Source: an uncultured Flavobacteriales bacterium | GTDB lineage: Bacteria; Bacteroidota; Bacteroidia; Flavobacteriales_D; Sanyastnellaceae | Assembly (NCBI GenBank): GCA_938082505.1 | Contig: CALLLH010000003.1 | Span: forward strand, 1-64,000 | DNA length: 64,000 nucleotides | Direction of reading: 5' to 3' | Shown here: piece by piece, positions 54,401-61,501 of the stretch | Layout: every line of letters starts with the position of its first letter | Position numbering within the stretch: the stretch's first letter is position 1 | The notes under the pieces: model-generated | What the model saw: the letters and a program-made list of their open reading frames with translations, nothing else | What the model was told of the DNA's origin: nothing | The model's database searches: none | Position numbers and translations under genes: made by a program

Positions 54401-55775
54401 CCACCACATTGCAGCTGTCGTCGTCGATGACGGCGTCGGCATCGAAGTTGTCCGCTGCCGGATTGGTACAGCCGAGCTTCTGGAAATCGTTGGCGTCCCT
54501 CGGTTCAATGCTGTTTCCGAAGCCCCCGTTGATGGCCCCCGTGACGCGGTAGGTATCACCGAGCATGGCGCCCTGGTCCGTGTACCCGTCATATCCGAGG
54601 TCATCCACGGTGTGGTTGCCGGAACCGTCATCGATGGTGAACTCACCGAAGCCGTTCACTTCACCGGTAATGGCACCCGTTACCTGGCACAGCACGCCTT
54701 CGTACTCCTCGAGGTTGGCGTCGGCCGTCGAAAGGACGGTAGGCGCAGGCAGCGCATTGCCGCTGTTGAGGATGCTCGCCGTTGCAGAGGTCAACTGGGT
54801 ACCGCCGCTGAAGCTGCCCACCGTTCCCGTCACAATGACGCTGTCGCCCAGCGCAACCTGCGTACCCGCCGCATCGAGAAGGCCTCCACTGACATACACG
54901 AAGATTCCGCTCCATGCGCCCGTGCCGTCCTGGATGGAAGTGTTGCTCCCATAGACGCCGGTCACAATGCCCCGTACATCCACGATCTGTCCGTTGTAAA
55001 TGCCGTCATCGGCGGCTCCCATGTCCTGCTGGATGGCGCTGATGGTCACTTCGGCAGGGTAGGTGCAGCTGCCATCGTCGGCTCCCGCATTGGGGTCGTA
55101 GTTGGTGGCTTCGGGATCCGTGCATCCGGAAGTGGTCGTGACCGGACAGGTCACACCGGTGTAGACATGTGAGCCGTACCCTTCCAGTCCATTGTTGAGG
55201 GCATAATCGTTGTCCAGGACCATCCATTCGCTGGACAGGCTGTCACCAGCACTGGTGACCCAGTCCCCACCGTTGCCGATGGAAATGTCCGAGTTTCTGC
55301 GCAACGTGTGGTTGGCCGTGGCGGCAGCGACGCCGGCCACATCCCATCCCGAGCCGGGATCGCCATTGAAATCCCCAATGGCATCCACTGCGGTGTAGGA
55401 AGCTTCCGTGCCCTGCACGAGCATGAAGCCGTCATCCCCGTTGGAAAGGAAATTGAACGTGTGGTCCGCCATGGTGAGCAGCAGTGAATCAGCGCTGCCA
55501 TGCACAATGAGGTAGGTCCCCCCCGCGGCGATGGTCGCACCGGCAGGAAAGGTGTTCCAGAATTCGTATTCGCCCACCACTGTCGGCGCATTGCTCACAT
55601 TGGGGAAGGCATACCCGCCCAGATTGATGTCCGATGGTGTCGGATTGTAGATCTCCAGGTATTTGTTGTTGGATGAGCCTTCCGCATACTCACTGAAGAA
55701 CAGGGAGCAATCCTGGGCGGCGGCAATGGAACTGAGCATCAGAATGCTCATCAAGAAAGAAAGAGGCTTCCTCAT
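51459..55775 (-). CDS. large modular secreted protein with lamin-tail domains, Cys-bracketed repeats and dockerin-like tail
   Basis: A 1438-residue exported protein with signal peptide RKPLSFLMSILMLSSIAAAQ. It has three lamin-tail (LTD) domains: residues about 22-200 (SEYAEGSSNNKYLEIYNPT), a close copy in the middle (SEIAEGSSNNKYLEIYNPT), and a third near the C-terminus (VNEIHYNPCDQQGGDF). Between them are repeated OB-fold-like modules (VDVRGIVTGVYGSNTSIQDG, VTISGIVTGVYGSLFSVQQG). Nine 21-22-residue units of the form GCTDPxAxNYxPxAxxDDGSC separate the modules. The last 29 residues, with DLNGDGTTSVSDLLILLGAF and a terminal CE, form a dockerin-like tail. LTD and OB modules occur in extracellular nucleases and surface proteins, but no nuclease domain is visible here. 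ATG 55775 gives the best signal peptide; 55787 is four codons upstream. Confidence 0.85.
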   Translation of the reverse strand: MRKPLSFLMSILMLSSIAAAQDCSLFFSEYAEGSSNNKYLEIYNPTPSDINLGGYAFPNVSNAPTVVGEYEFWNTFPAGATIAAGGTYLIVHGSADSLLLTMADHTFNFLSNGDDGFMLVQGTEASYTAVDAIGDFNGDPGSGWDVAGVAAATANHTLRRNSDISIGNGGDWVTSAGDSLSSEWMVLDNDYALNNGLEGYGSHVYTGVTCPVTTTSGCTDPEATNYDPNAGADDGSCTYPAEVTISAIQQDMGAADDGIYNGQIVDVRGIVTGVYGSNTSIQDGTGAWSGIFVYVSGGLLDAAGTQVALGDSVIVTGTVGSFSGGTQLTSATASILNSGNALPAPTVLSTADANLEEYEGVLCQVTGAITGEVNGFGEFTIDDGSGNHTVDDLGYDGYTDQGAMLGDTYRVTGAINGGFGNSIEPRDANDFQKLGCTNPAADNFDADAVIDDDSCNVVDGAIAITTIQQGQALDPPVFTDSLVTISGIVTGVYGSLFSVQQGQGAYSGIFAFNPEVAVAVGDFVSLTGVIDEYFDLTQIVGVGGNPIATAILSQGNNLPTPEVLGTAAVNMEEWEGVLVQTTGSVSSPDLGNGEWGIDDTSGEVRIDDRGWDHLTTGEVVISAQFQVTAPLHYSFGNYKLVPRDEADVLLYGCVLPNADNYTPGSDIDDGSCTGSEPCNLFISEIAEGSSNNKYLEIYNPTNGPVSLALYTIANQSNGANNSDPAAQEWDFWNDIFPTGGSIAAGETFLIVHPSAAPALLDSADATWQYISNGDDAIGLMYSATASFGNGGSWELIDAVGEPYGLDPGSGWDVAGITNATQNHTLRRKSEVSYGNGGDWAGSAGTSAEDSQWIVLDIDYALNNALEGYNSHDFTGLCAENSEGCTDPLALNYDPTATVDDGSCLFIPNVTIQEINEGLTSGIVTTTGIVTGVYLTDDGSFGNQAAFTMQNGTGAFSGYWVRGSGNTLESIGGVMVGDEVEVTGSPDSWFGNDYFPNPTITVLSSGNPLPAAEALATGDVNLEEWEAVLVTVTAECDNPDLGFAEWSVNDGSGGARVNDRAYDAFGAGVVEAGRTYRVTAPTGYAYGNWKIEPRDSTDVVRLGCTDPTFPNYWSLANEDDGSCANIPGCTDPAADNYNPDATSDDGSCIITGCTDPTALNYEPSATVADNDLCYYTLPDIIVNEIHYNPCDQQGGDFDWEFAEFYNAGLEADISGYEVWFAFSDPTSISLAMSFPEGTVIPAGGYFLVVPGLVAQANYEAMGISVFLMDNGNWGNGGGTVQLQDAYGNIVDGVTYDDAAPWPAQEISVLGNVLAPSPDGGCASLELIATNLNNDDPDNWQNSWVDYGTPGATNSSAFGCIDGQACNYASQALFDDGTCTYDCYGCTYPEATNYDETATFDDGTCEVSTANPCPTDLNGDGTTSVSDLLILLGAFATDCE
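51567..55127 (-). repeat. nine dispersed 63-66-base coding repeats (GCTDP type)
   Basis: Units lie at 55065-55127, 54411-54473, 53760-53822, 53067-53129, 52410-52472, 52335-52397, 52260-52325, 51645-51707 and 51567-51629, all in one reading frame of the large secreted protein. Each encodes Gly-Cys, then Asp-Pro, Asn-Tyr (or Asn-Phe), Asp-Asp-Gly and a closing Cys. The paired cysteines suggest a disulfide-closed loop, and the Asp-rich end suggests calcium binding. The first four sit between large modules; the last five are in clusters of three and two. Confidence 0.85.
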
Positions 55776-55804
55776 GGTGAATTGCATGATGGGGTTTGGT
55801 GGTG

Positions 55805-55833
55805 TGAAATTACCCTTGAGTCCTTGGAAACAA
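55805..55833 (-). promoter_or_regulatory. possible promoter of the large modular protein gene
   Basis: On the minus strand a TTG (55831-55833) is 18 bases upstream of TAATTTCA (55805-55812), which resembles the -33/-7 pair of Bacteroidota. It would give a leader of about 25 bases. Confidence 0.35.
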
Positions 55834-55901
55834 TGCCTTGTGGAAACATGGTTAACGGTTTGATCACACTATAAATCGATGGGCACCCTTAATCATCCGC
55901 C

Positions 55902-56504
55902 TTATGGGAATAACACGCCTTGCACCCCCTTGAAAGTTCGTCTGTGGTGCTCGGTGGGCCCGTGAATCCGTATCGCTTCGCGGTGGGCCTTGGTCGGGTA
56001 TCCCTTGTTGGTGAGCCAATCGTACTGCGGATGTTGCTCGGCAAGGGCCTTCATGTGGGCGTCCCTGTGGGTCTTGGCCAAGATGCTCGCCGCCGCGATG
56101 GCGAGGAATCGGCCATCGCCCTTGATTTCGCAGGCGTGAGAAATGGCATGTGGTCGGAACCGATTGCCATCGATCAACAGGAATTCCGGCCTGATGATGA
56201 GTGAGTCAATCGCCCGGTGCATGGCCAGATGTGTGGCCTTCAGGATGTTCAACTGCTCTATCTCCTCCACGGTCGCCCAACCCACCGACCATGCCATGGC
56301 CCCGTCCTCAATCCGCGACCGAAGGACTTCCCGATGGTCGGCCTTCAATGTCTTGCTGTCATCCAGGCCCAGGTCCAACCATTCGGCCCCTGCCGGGCCG
56401 GGGATGACCGCAGCGGCCGTCACCGGTCCTGCAAGGCAGCCACGGCCGGCCTCGTCCACTCCGGCTTCCATCCTCCCCTGCACCAAGGCCATGGACAGTG
56501 CCAT
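55902..56504 (-). CDS. rnhB: ribonuclease HII
   Basis: RNase HII removes ribonucleotides from DNA and RNA primers. The 200-residue protein has the first active-site cluster AGVDEAGRGCLAGPV (Asp17, Glu18), LDDSKTLKADHRE, the central aspartate in LLIDGNRF, and the fourth residue region AAASILAKTHRDAHM. ATG 56504 overlaps the stop of the glycosyltransferase gene by one base (TGATG), implying translational coupling. The frame is open to 56897, but that part has no family resemblance and lies inside the glycosyltransferase. Confidence 0.93.
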   Translation of the reverse strand: MALSMALVQGRMEAGVDEAGRGCLAGPVTAAAVIPGPAGAEWLDLGLDDSKTLKADHREVLRSRIEDGAMAWSVGWATVEEIEQLNILKATHLAMHRAIDSLIIRPEFLLIDGNRFRPHAISHACEIKGDGRFLAIAAASILAKTHRDAHMKALAEQHPQYDWLTNKGYPTKAHREAIRIHGPTEHHRRTFKGVQGVLFP

Positions 56505-57706
56505 CAGCGGGGGGGGTCGGACGGCGTCCGGTTCTGGTCCAACGATATCCCCACATCCGCTGCCGCCCGCGCCAGGCAATCCCACAGGAGCGATGCCGTT
56601 CTGTCCCAACTGAATTCTTGGGCCCGGTCCTTTCCCTTCTCGATGAGCACTTGACGCAATCCTGGCTCCCGCTCTACGCGCAGCATGGCCTTTGCGACGG
56701 ATTCGGCATCGCCGGGGTCCACCTCCAATCCCGCACCGGCAGCCACTTCGGGAAGCGAAGTCCGGTTTCCATGGATGACCGGCGTGCCGGCCGCAAAGGC
56801 CTCGATCATCGGAATCCCGAAACCCTCGAACCAAGGGATGAACACCATGGCCCCTGCGGCGGACAGGACCTTGGCAAGCTCGCTTTGCGGAAGCCATCCC
56901 GATTGGTGGACATGCTCACGCTCGGATTCCCCCAGTACGTCCATGGCCCTGCGCGCGTCAAAGCGGCGCCGACGCCAAAGCGCCGTTCCCACGAGGAGGA
57001 GGTCCCATTGCCCCCCCATCTTCCGGTACTGGATGAACGCGGACAGCAACCCATCGAGGTTCTTTCTCGGATGTTGGGTTCCGACGAAGATGAAGAATGG
57101 GCGCCCACCGGTGATGCGGGCCTGGATGACCCGGTCCTGTTGATCATCCCGGACTCCCTGGGGCAATGAATGGTAGGCGGAACCTGCTCCATTGTACACC
57201 ACGTCGATGTGGTTGCGCGCCACGCCATAGCGCTCATGGATGTCCTGGGCGCTGAATTCACTGACCGTGGCCACCCTGACGGCGCGACGGGCGGCATCCG
57301 GAAACCGCTTGAGGTAATGCCGTGACACCCCTTCGGGCAACCACTCCGGGTGGTGCTCGAAATTCAGGTCGTGCTGCACCGCCACCTGGGGCACGGTGGT
57401 CCGCATACTCAGGAAGCCGTCGGGGGAGACGAACAAATCGGCCTTGACGCGCCTGAGGATGCGGGGCACTGATAGGTCAAACCACCAATCAATGAGGAAG
57501 GGACGTCGGGCAGGAGGCCAGATCCAATGACACTCGACGTTGTCACCCGGAAAGAGGTCCACGGGCGGCTGACGGTCGAACAACAGATGGAACCGGTGCT
57601 CGGGATGGGCGGCGATCATGCGTTGCACGGTCTCCAACGTGAACCAACCGATGCCATCCAGTTTCCCCGGCACCACCAGCCGTGTATTGATCACCACCAC
57701 CGCCAT
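56504..57706 (-). CDS. glycosyltransferase family 4 (GT-B) protein
   Basis: A 400-residue cytoplasmic or membrane-associated glycosyltransferase using a nucleotide sugar. The N-terminal half shows RLVVPGKLDGIGWFT and VAVQHDLNFEHHPEW; TVSEFSAQDIHERYGV marks the domain junction, VGTQHPRKNLDGLLSAF starts the second Rossmann domain, and the EX7E motif is FEGFGIPMIEAFAAGTPVI. Sugar and acceptor are unknown; the neighbouring Wzz-like protein and O-antigen ligase suggest surface polysaccharide synthesis. TAGTTTCG ends 4 bases before its start. It is divergent from the Wzz-like gene across 129 bases and overlaps rnhB. Confidence 0.88.
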   Translation of the reverse strand: MAVVVINTRLVVPGKLDGIGWFTLETVQRMIAAHPEHRFHLLFDRQPPVDLFPGDNVECHWIWPPARRPFLIDWWFDLSVPRILRRVKADLFVSPDGFLSMRTTVPQVAVQHDLNFEHHPEWLPEGVSRHYLKRFPDAARRAVRVATVSEFSAQDIHERYGVARNHIDVVYNGAGSAYHSLPQGVRDDQQDRVIQARITGGRPFFIFVGTQHPRKNLDGLLSAFIQYRKMGGQWDLLLVGTALWRRRRFDARRAMDVLGESEREHVHQSGWLPQSELAKVLSAAGAMVFIPWFEGFGIPMIEAFAAGTPVIHGNRTSLPEVAAGAGLEVDPGDAESVAKAMLRVEREPGLRQVLIEKGKDRAQEFSWDRTASLLWDCLARAAADVGISLDQNRTPSDPPR

Positions 57707-57710
57707 GGGA

Positions 57711-57718
57711 CGAAACTA
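57711..57718 (-). promoter_or_regulatory. -7-like box before the glycosyltransferase gene
   Basis: Minus-strand TAGTTTCG ends 4 bases before the ATG at 57706, another start-proximal TAnnTTCG. Confidence 0.5.
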
Positions 57719-57835
57719 CGACTTGCCCCGTGTGGAAGTTGAAACTAATGGGATACCACAGGCAGGGCCCTCACCGTTGGGCCACAAGTCCGGTGCATCT
57801 TGCATGCTGGAATCAATCGAAACCCTACAGCAGAT

Positions 57836-58828
57836 ATGGACCAAACCCATCCATCACATCAAGCCCAGGAGGAGACCCTGCTCCGAAAGGTTTGGGGATG
57901 GCGCAAAACGCTGATTCTCGCCGGTGTCATAGGCGGGGGGCTCAGTGCTGTCGCCACCTTCTTCATCGAACCCGAATTCCAGTCTTCCGTGGTGTTGTTT
58001 GCCCTTCCCCAACAATCCATCGGCGCACAATTCTATGAGGATGTCAAGCGTGAGGACATCCTGGCCTACGGCGAAACGGAGGATGCGGAGCGGCTGTTGC
58101 AGATCCTGAATTCGGACCGCATCCGCCGCAGGGTCATCGAGAAATACGACCTCTGGACCCACTATCGGATTCCACGGGGTGAGCCTGGTGCACAGGCCAA
58201 CATGGCCAAGAAGTATGCCGGCAAGGTGGGGGCCAATCTGACCCGCTACGGCTCCATCCGGATCGACGTGTTCGATACCGCGCCTGAAATGGCACGCGAC
58301 ATCGCCAATGACATCGCCAACCTGACGGACTCCGTGGCCAACCAACTCAGGAATGACCGGGCATTGGAGGCTTTTCGGTATGCGGAGAGCTCCCTCAGGA
58401 AGAACCAGATGGAAATCACGGAAATGGAACGCCGACTCGGCGATTTGAGGAAGGAAGGCGTGTATGATTTCCCCATCCAGATCGAGGGCCTCAACGAACA
58501 GTATGCGACGGCCCTCGGCGAAAATCAGCAGGAACGCGCCCAGGACATCATGTCCAAGATGGAGCGGCTGGCCCCTTACGCCAACGAATACAACGAATTG
58601 ACGACCAAGCTCGAGGACGCCTACGAGCAGGAAGCGGTGCTCAAAAAGCGCTTCGACCTCAACAAATTGGACGCGGAATCACAACTGCCCGCCGCTTTCT
58701 TGGTTGACCGGGCGGCCGTCGCGGACAAGAAGGCCCGACCCATCAGGTGGCTGATCACGGTAATGGGAGCGGTATCCGTGGCCTTGGCTGGCCTGGTGTT
58801 CCTCCTGATGCGGGAAGCCGTCGAATGA
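57836..58828 (+). CDS. Wzz-like polysaccharide chain-length / export protein
   Basis: A 330-residue inner-membrane protein with the Wzz layout: an N-terminal membrane segment (LILAGVIGGGLSAVATFFI, about residues 25-44), a large periplasmic region rich in coiled-coil helices (about 165-280, FRYAESSLRKNQMEITEMER and later EYNELTTKLEDAYEQE), a RPIRW turn and a second membrane segment (WLITVMGAVSVALAGLVFLL). Such proteins set polymer length or couple to export. It has no C-terminal tyrosine kinase. Its stop overlaps the O-antigen ligase start by 4 bases (ATGA). ATG 57836 is chosen; the frame extends to 57800. Confidence 0.85.
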   Translation: MDQTHPSHQAQEETLLRKVWGWRKTLILAGVIGGGLSAVATFFIEPEFQSSVVLFALPQQSIGAQFYEDVKREDILAYGETEDAERLLQILNSDRIRRRVIEKYDLWTHYRIPRGEPGAQANMAKKYAGKVGANLTRYGSIRIDVFDTAPEMARDIANDIANLTDSVANQLRNDRALEAFRYAESSLRKNQMEITEMERRLGDLRKEGVYDFPIQIEGLNEQYATALGENQQERAQDIMSKMERLAPYANEYNELTTKLEDAYEQEAVLKKRFDLNKLDAESQLPAAFLVDRAAVADKKARPIRWLITVMGAVSVALAGLVFLLMREAVE

Positions 58829-60351
58829 ACCCTTCCTCCGAGGTGGATCAGGGGGCTGCAGAGGGAAAGCGCCGCTTGAACGGCAGTGTCCTGGCGGTGA
58901 CGCTGGGCTTTGCCGTGCTGCTCGCCGTGGCCATTTCAAAGGAGTTCCACCTGCTGGCCGCCTTGCCGGTCGTGGTCGGGGTTGTCGGTTTGGCCCTGTC
59001 TTCCCGTCACCTGCTCCTGCTGGGCCTCGTGGCCACCGTGCCGCTCAGCTTGAACCTCGAACAGCTGGAGCTGGGCGGGGTTGGACTCTACCTGCCCACC
59101 GAACCCATCCTGTTCGGTCTGTTGATCCTGTTTCTTGTGGACCAGCTGCGGGGCGTCCGCTTGCCCGAAGGCGTGAGCCAGCACGCCATCACACGGTGGG
59201 TCCAAGCCATGTTCGTCTGGCTCATCCTGACCTCCCTGCTTTCTTGGGACCCCGTGGTGTCGCTGAAATTCACCGTCGCCCGGGCCTGGTTCGTGGCCGG
59301 CTTCTTTTTCCTGCTCTTGCCCATCGTGACCCGCTTCGAAAGGCAAGAACAGTTTGTCCTGCTCTACCTCGTCCCACTCCTGGGGGTCATCCTCTACACC
59401 GTCATCCGGCATTCGGGATACGGCTTCGACAAACAAGCGGGGCACTGGGTGATGGAACCCTTCTTCAAGGACCACACGAGCTATGGAGCGGTGCTCGCCA
59501 TGTTCTGGTTTCCCACCTTGGCGCTCCTGCTCCGACCGAATCGATCGGGCCTCGGGAAATTGGGCGTCGGTGCGGCGTTCACGATCCTGACCCTCGGCCT
59601 GGTGCTGTCCTTTACAAGGGCGGCCTGGGTCTCCGTAGCTGCCGCCGCAGCCCTCGGTGCCCTGATGATGCTCGGCGTCAAATTGCGCACGCTGATGTTC
59701 GGTGCCCTGCTCGGTGCAGGACTGCTCCTGCTTTCCTGGGACCAATTGCTGATCTCCCTCGAACGCAATGACCAGGATTCCTCCGATGACCTGACCGAAC
59801 ACGTCGAGTCCATCAGCAACGTTTCCAGTGACGCCTCGAACCTCGAACGCATCAACCGCTGGAGCTGCGCACTCAGCCTGTGGTCCGAGCGCCCCCTGGT
59901 CGGCTGGGGGCCCGGTACTTATCAGTTCGTCTACGCCCCTCACCAGCGTTCGGAGCATCAGACCATCATCTCAACGAACAACGCTGACCGGGGAAATGCC
60001 CACAGCGAATACCTCGGCCCCCTCGCTGAGCAAGGCATCCCCGGAACATTGATCATGCTGGGCCTGCTCCTCGCATGCTGCAACATGGGATTCAGGACCT
60101 ACCGCGCCCTCCGTCATCAGGAGCATTGGCGCTCATTGTGGGCGCTGTCCCTTTATCTGGGTCTGATGACCTATTTCATCCATGGGGTGCTCAACAACTA
60201 CCTCGATACAGACAAGGCCAGTGCCCCCTTCTGGGGATTCCTTGCCATCCTGGTCATCATGGACCTCGATGTCAGGAGAAACGGACGGTCAGCAATGCCG
60301 TATCATCAGCGGGATCGGCCGTCCCCCGGTGCTGTTCCCAGTCCACGATGA
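58825..60351 (+). CDS. O-antigen ligase family membrane protein
   Basis: A 508-residue polytopic protein with about 11 membrane segments of the Wzy/WaaL O-antigen ligase-polymerase superfamily. Typical pieces are ARAWFVAGFFFLLLPIV, DHTSYGAVLAMFWFP, LVLSFTRAAWVSVAAAAALG, and the large periplasmic loop with ERPLVGWGPGTYQFVY and AHSEYLGPLAEQGIPGTLIM. It polymerises or ligates lipid-linked sugar units at the periplasmic side. Start overlaps the Wzz-like stop. The last 27 codons overlap the convergent phosphatase gene by 80 bases and encode a low-complexity Arg/Pro/Ser tail. Confidence 0.86.
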   Translation: MNPSSEVDQGAAEGKRRLNGSVLAVTLGFAVLLAVAISKEFHLLAALPVVVGVVGLALSSRHLLLLGLVATVPLSLNLEQLELGGVGLYLPTEPILFGLLILFLVDQLRGVRLPEGVSQHAITRWVQAMFVWLILTSLLSWDPVVSLKFTVARAWFVAGFFFLLLPIVTRFERQEQFVLLYLVPLLGVILYTVIRHSGYGFDKQAGHWVMEPFFKDHTSYGAVLAMFWFPTLALLLRPNRSGLGKLGVGAAFTILTLGLVLSFTRAAWVSVAAAAALGALMMLGVKLRTLMFGALLGAGLLLLSWDQLLISLERNDQDSSDDLTEHVESISNVSSDASNLERINRWSCALSLWSERPLVGWGPGTYQFVYAPHQRSEHQTIISTNNADRGNAHSEYLGPLAEQGIPGTLIMLGLLLACCNMGFRTYRALRHQEHWRSLWALSLYLGLMTYFIHGVLNNYLDTDKASAPFWGFLAILVIMDLDVRRNGRSAMPYHQRDRPSPGAVPSPR

Positions 60352-61495
60352 TGGACGCATTCAACGCTTCCGCCCCGGCTGTGCGTTCGAGCTCCACAAG
60401 TTGCTGCAGGCGGTGTTCCCCATAGGCCTCGGATGCCTCGTTCTCCTGCTCGACGAGGCCATCCGTGAAGCACACGAGTGTCGACCCGGCTTCAACATCG
60501 AGCTCTCCTGCCCCCACCTCCGGCAGCCGATCGAGCATGCCCAATCCCGGGCACCCCTCTCCGAGAAAAGTGGCGGCACCTTTTGAGGGCACGAACAACG
60601 GCGGGTTGTGTCCACAATTGACGTAGGACATGGTTCCGGCATCCGGATCGTGGATGGCGAGGAACAGGGTGATGAAACGCTCCCCCTGCGCGCTGCTGAA
60701 GACCCTGTCGTTGAGTGATTGCACCAGGGTTTCCAACCGCCCGTCATACCGCTCGAACTGGGCGTGCAGGTGGGCCTGGAAGTTGGACATGAGAAAGGCC
60801 GCGGGCATGCCTTTGCCGCTCACGTCAGCCATGGCGATGGCCATTTTGCCACCGGCGAGCAGCACGGCATCGTAATAATCCCCTCCCACGTGATGGTGCG
60901 GACGGTATCGGGCTGAAAAGGACCGGTGCACATCGCTGGGGAGCACGCTGGGGAGCAGCATGGCCTGCATCTCTCCCGCCAGGGCCAACTCCCTTTCGAT
61001 CCCCGCCGTGCGGATCCGTTCGGCCGTGAGCTCCCTGTTGCGCAAGGCCACCACCAGCACGTTGGTCAGGGTGGTGATGAAGCGGACATACCGGATCGAA
61101 GGGCTCATGCCGCGACCCTCCTCGCGGTCTCCCATGACGACATAGGCGATGACCTCGCCGTCATGCTCCACTGGGATGGCGAGGTCGAATTCAACCGCCG
61201 TATCGCCGTCCACGATGGCATGGGCCTTTCCGGACAGGACCTCATCCGGACGCTCGATCTGCGGGAGACGCGAAGGATAGCCCCACTCAACCATGCAGCC
61301 CCAGGCCACCGCCTCCTGAGGCCTGCAGAAGAGGGCCAGCTTGCCCACCCCCATCGCTTCCAGACACTTCCGGAACAAACCGAACAGCTCGGAGTCCGGC
61401 ACATTGCGGTTGATGGCCTGCGTCAGCCCGAGAAGGGCGTCCGCCTGCTGCCGAAGGCGCTCGAGGCGCTTCTGTATCCTGAGGTCGGCAGCCAT
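60272..61495 (-). CDS. PP2C/SpoIIE-type serine phosphatase with GAF-like sensor domain
   Basis: A 407-residue cytoplasmic regulator. Residues about 1-180 are a helical lead and a GAF-like domain (SELFGLFRKCLEAMGVGKLA, DLAIPVEHDGEVIAYVVMGD). The linker ELALAGEMQAMLLPSVLP precedes the SpoIIE-type PP2C domain (about 200-407) with metal-binding aspartates in GGDYYDAVLL, MADVSGKGMPAAFLMSN and CFTDGLVEQENEASEAYGE. Such phosphatases act on anti-sigma-factor antagonists or similar switches, but no such partner is next to it. It lies 6 bases downstream of efp and its 3' end overlaps the O-antigen ligase gene. Confidence 0.88.
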   Translation of the reverse strand: MAADLRIQKRLERLRQQADALLGLTQAINRNVPDSELFGLFRKCLEAMGVGKLALFCRPQEAVAWGCMVEWGYPSRLPQIERPDEVLSGKAHAIVDGDTAVEFDLAIPVEHDGEVIAYVVMGDREEGRGMSPSIRYVRFITTLTNVLVVALRNRELTAERIRTAGIERELALAGEMQAMLLPSVLPSDVHRSFSARYRPHHHVGGDYYDAVLLAGGKMAIAMADVSGKGMPAAFLMSNFQAHLHAQFERYDGRLETLVQSLNDRVFSSAQGERFITLFLAIHDPDAGTMSYVNCGHNPPLFVPSKGAATFLGEGCPGLGMLDRLPEVGAGELDVEAGSTLVCFTDGLVEQENEASEAYGEHRLQQLVELERTAGAEALNASIIVDWEQHRGTADPADDTALLTVRFS

Positions 61496-61501
61496 GGAGG
61501 C

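Noticed and set aside
51567-55127. Regularly sized repeats considered as a CRISPR array
   Set aside because: Units are all in frame inside one protein, irregularly spaced by hundreds of bases, and vary at the DNA level while conserving the amino-acid pattern.
56505-56897. N-terminal extension of the rnhB frame
   Set aside because: The extension is Arg/Gly-rich, lies inside the glycosyltransferase gene, and RNase HII homology starts right after the TGATG overlap at 56504.
57719-57835. GACTTG ... CAAGTC inverted repeat in the gap before the Wzz-like gene
   Set aside because: Six-base arms about 60 bases apart are expected by chance and match no known operator.
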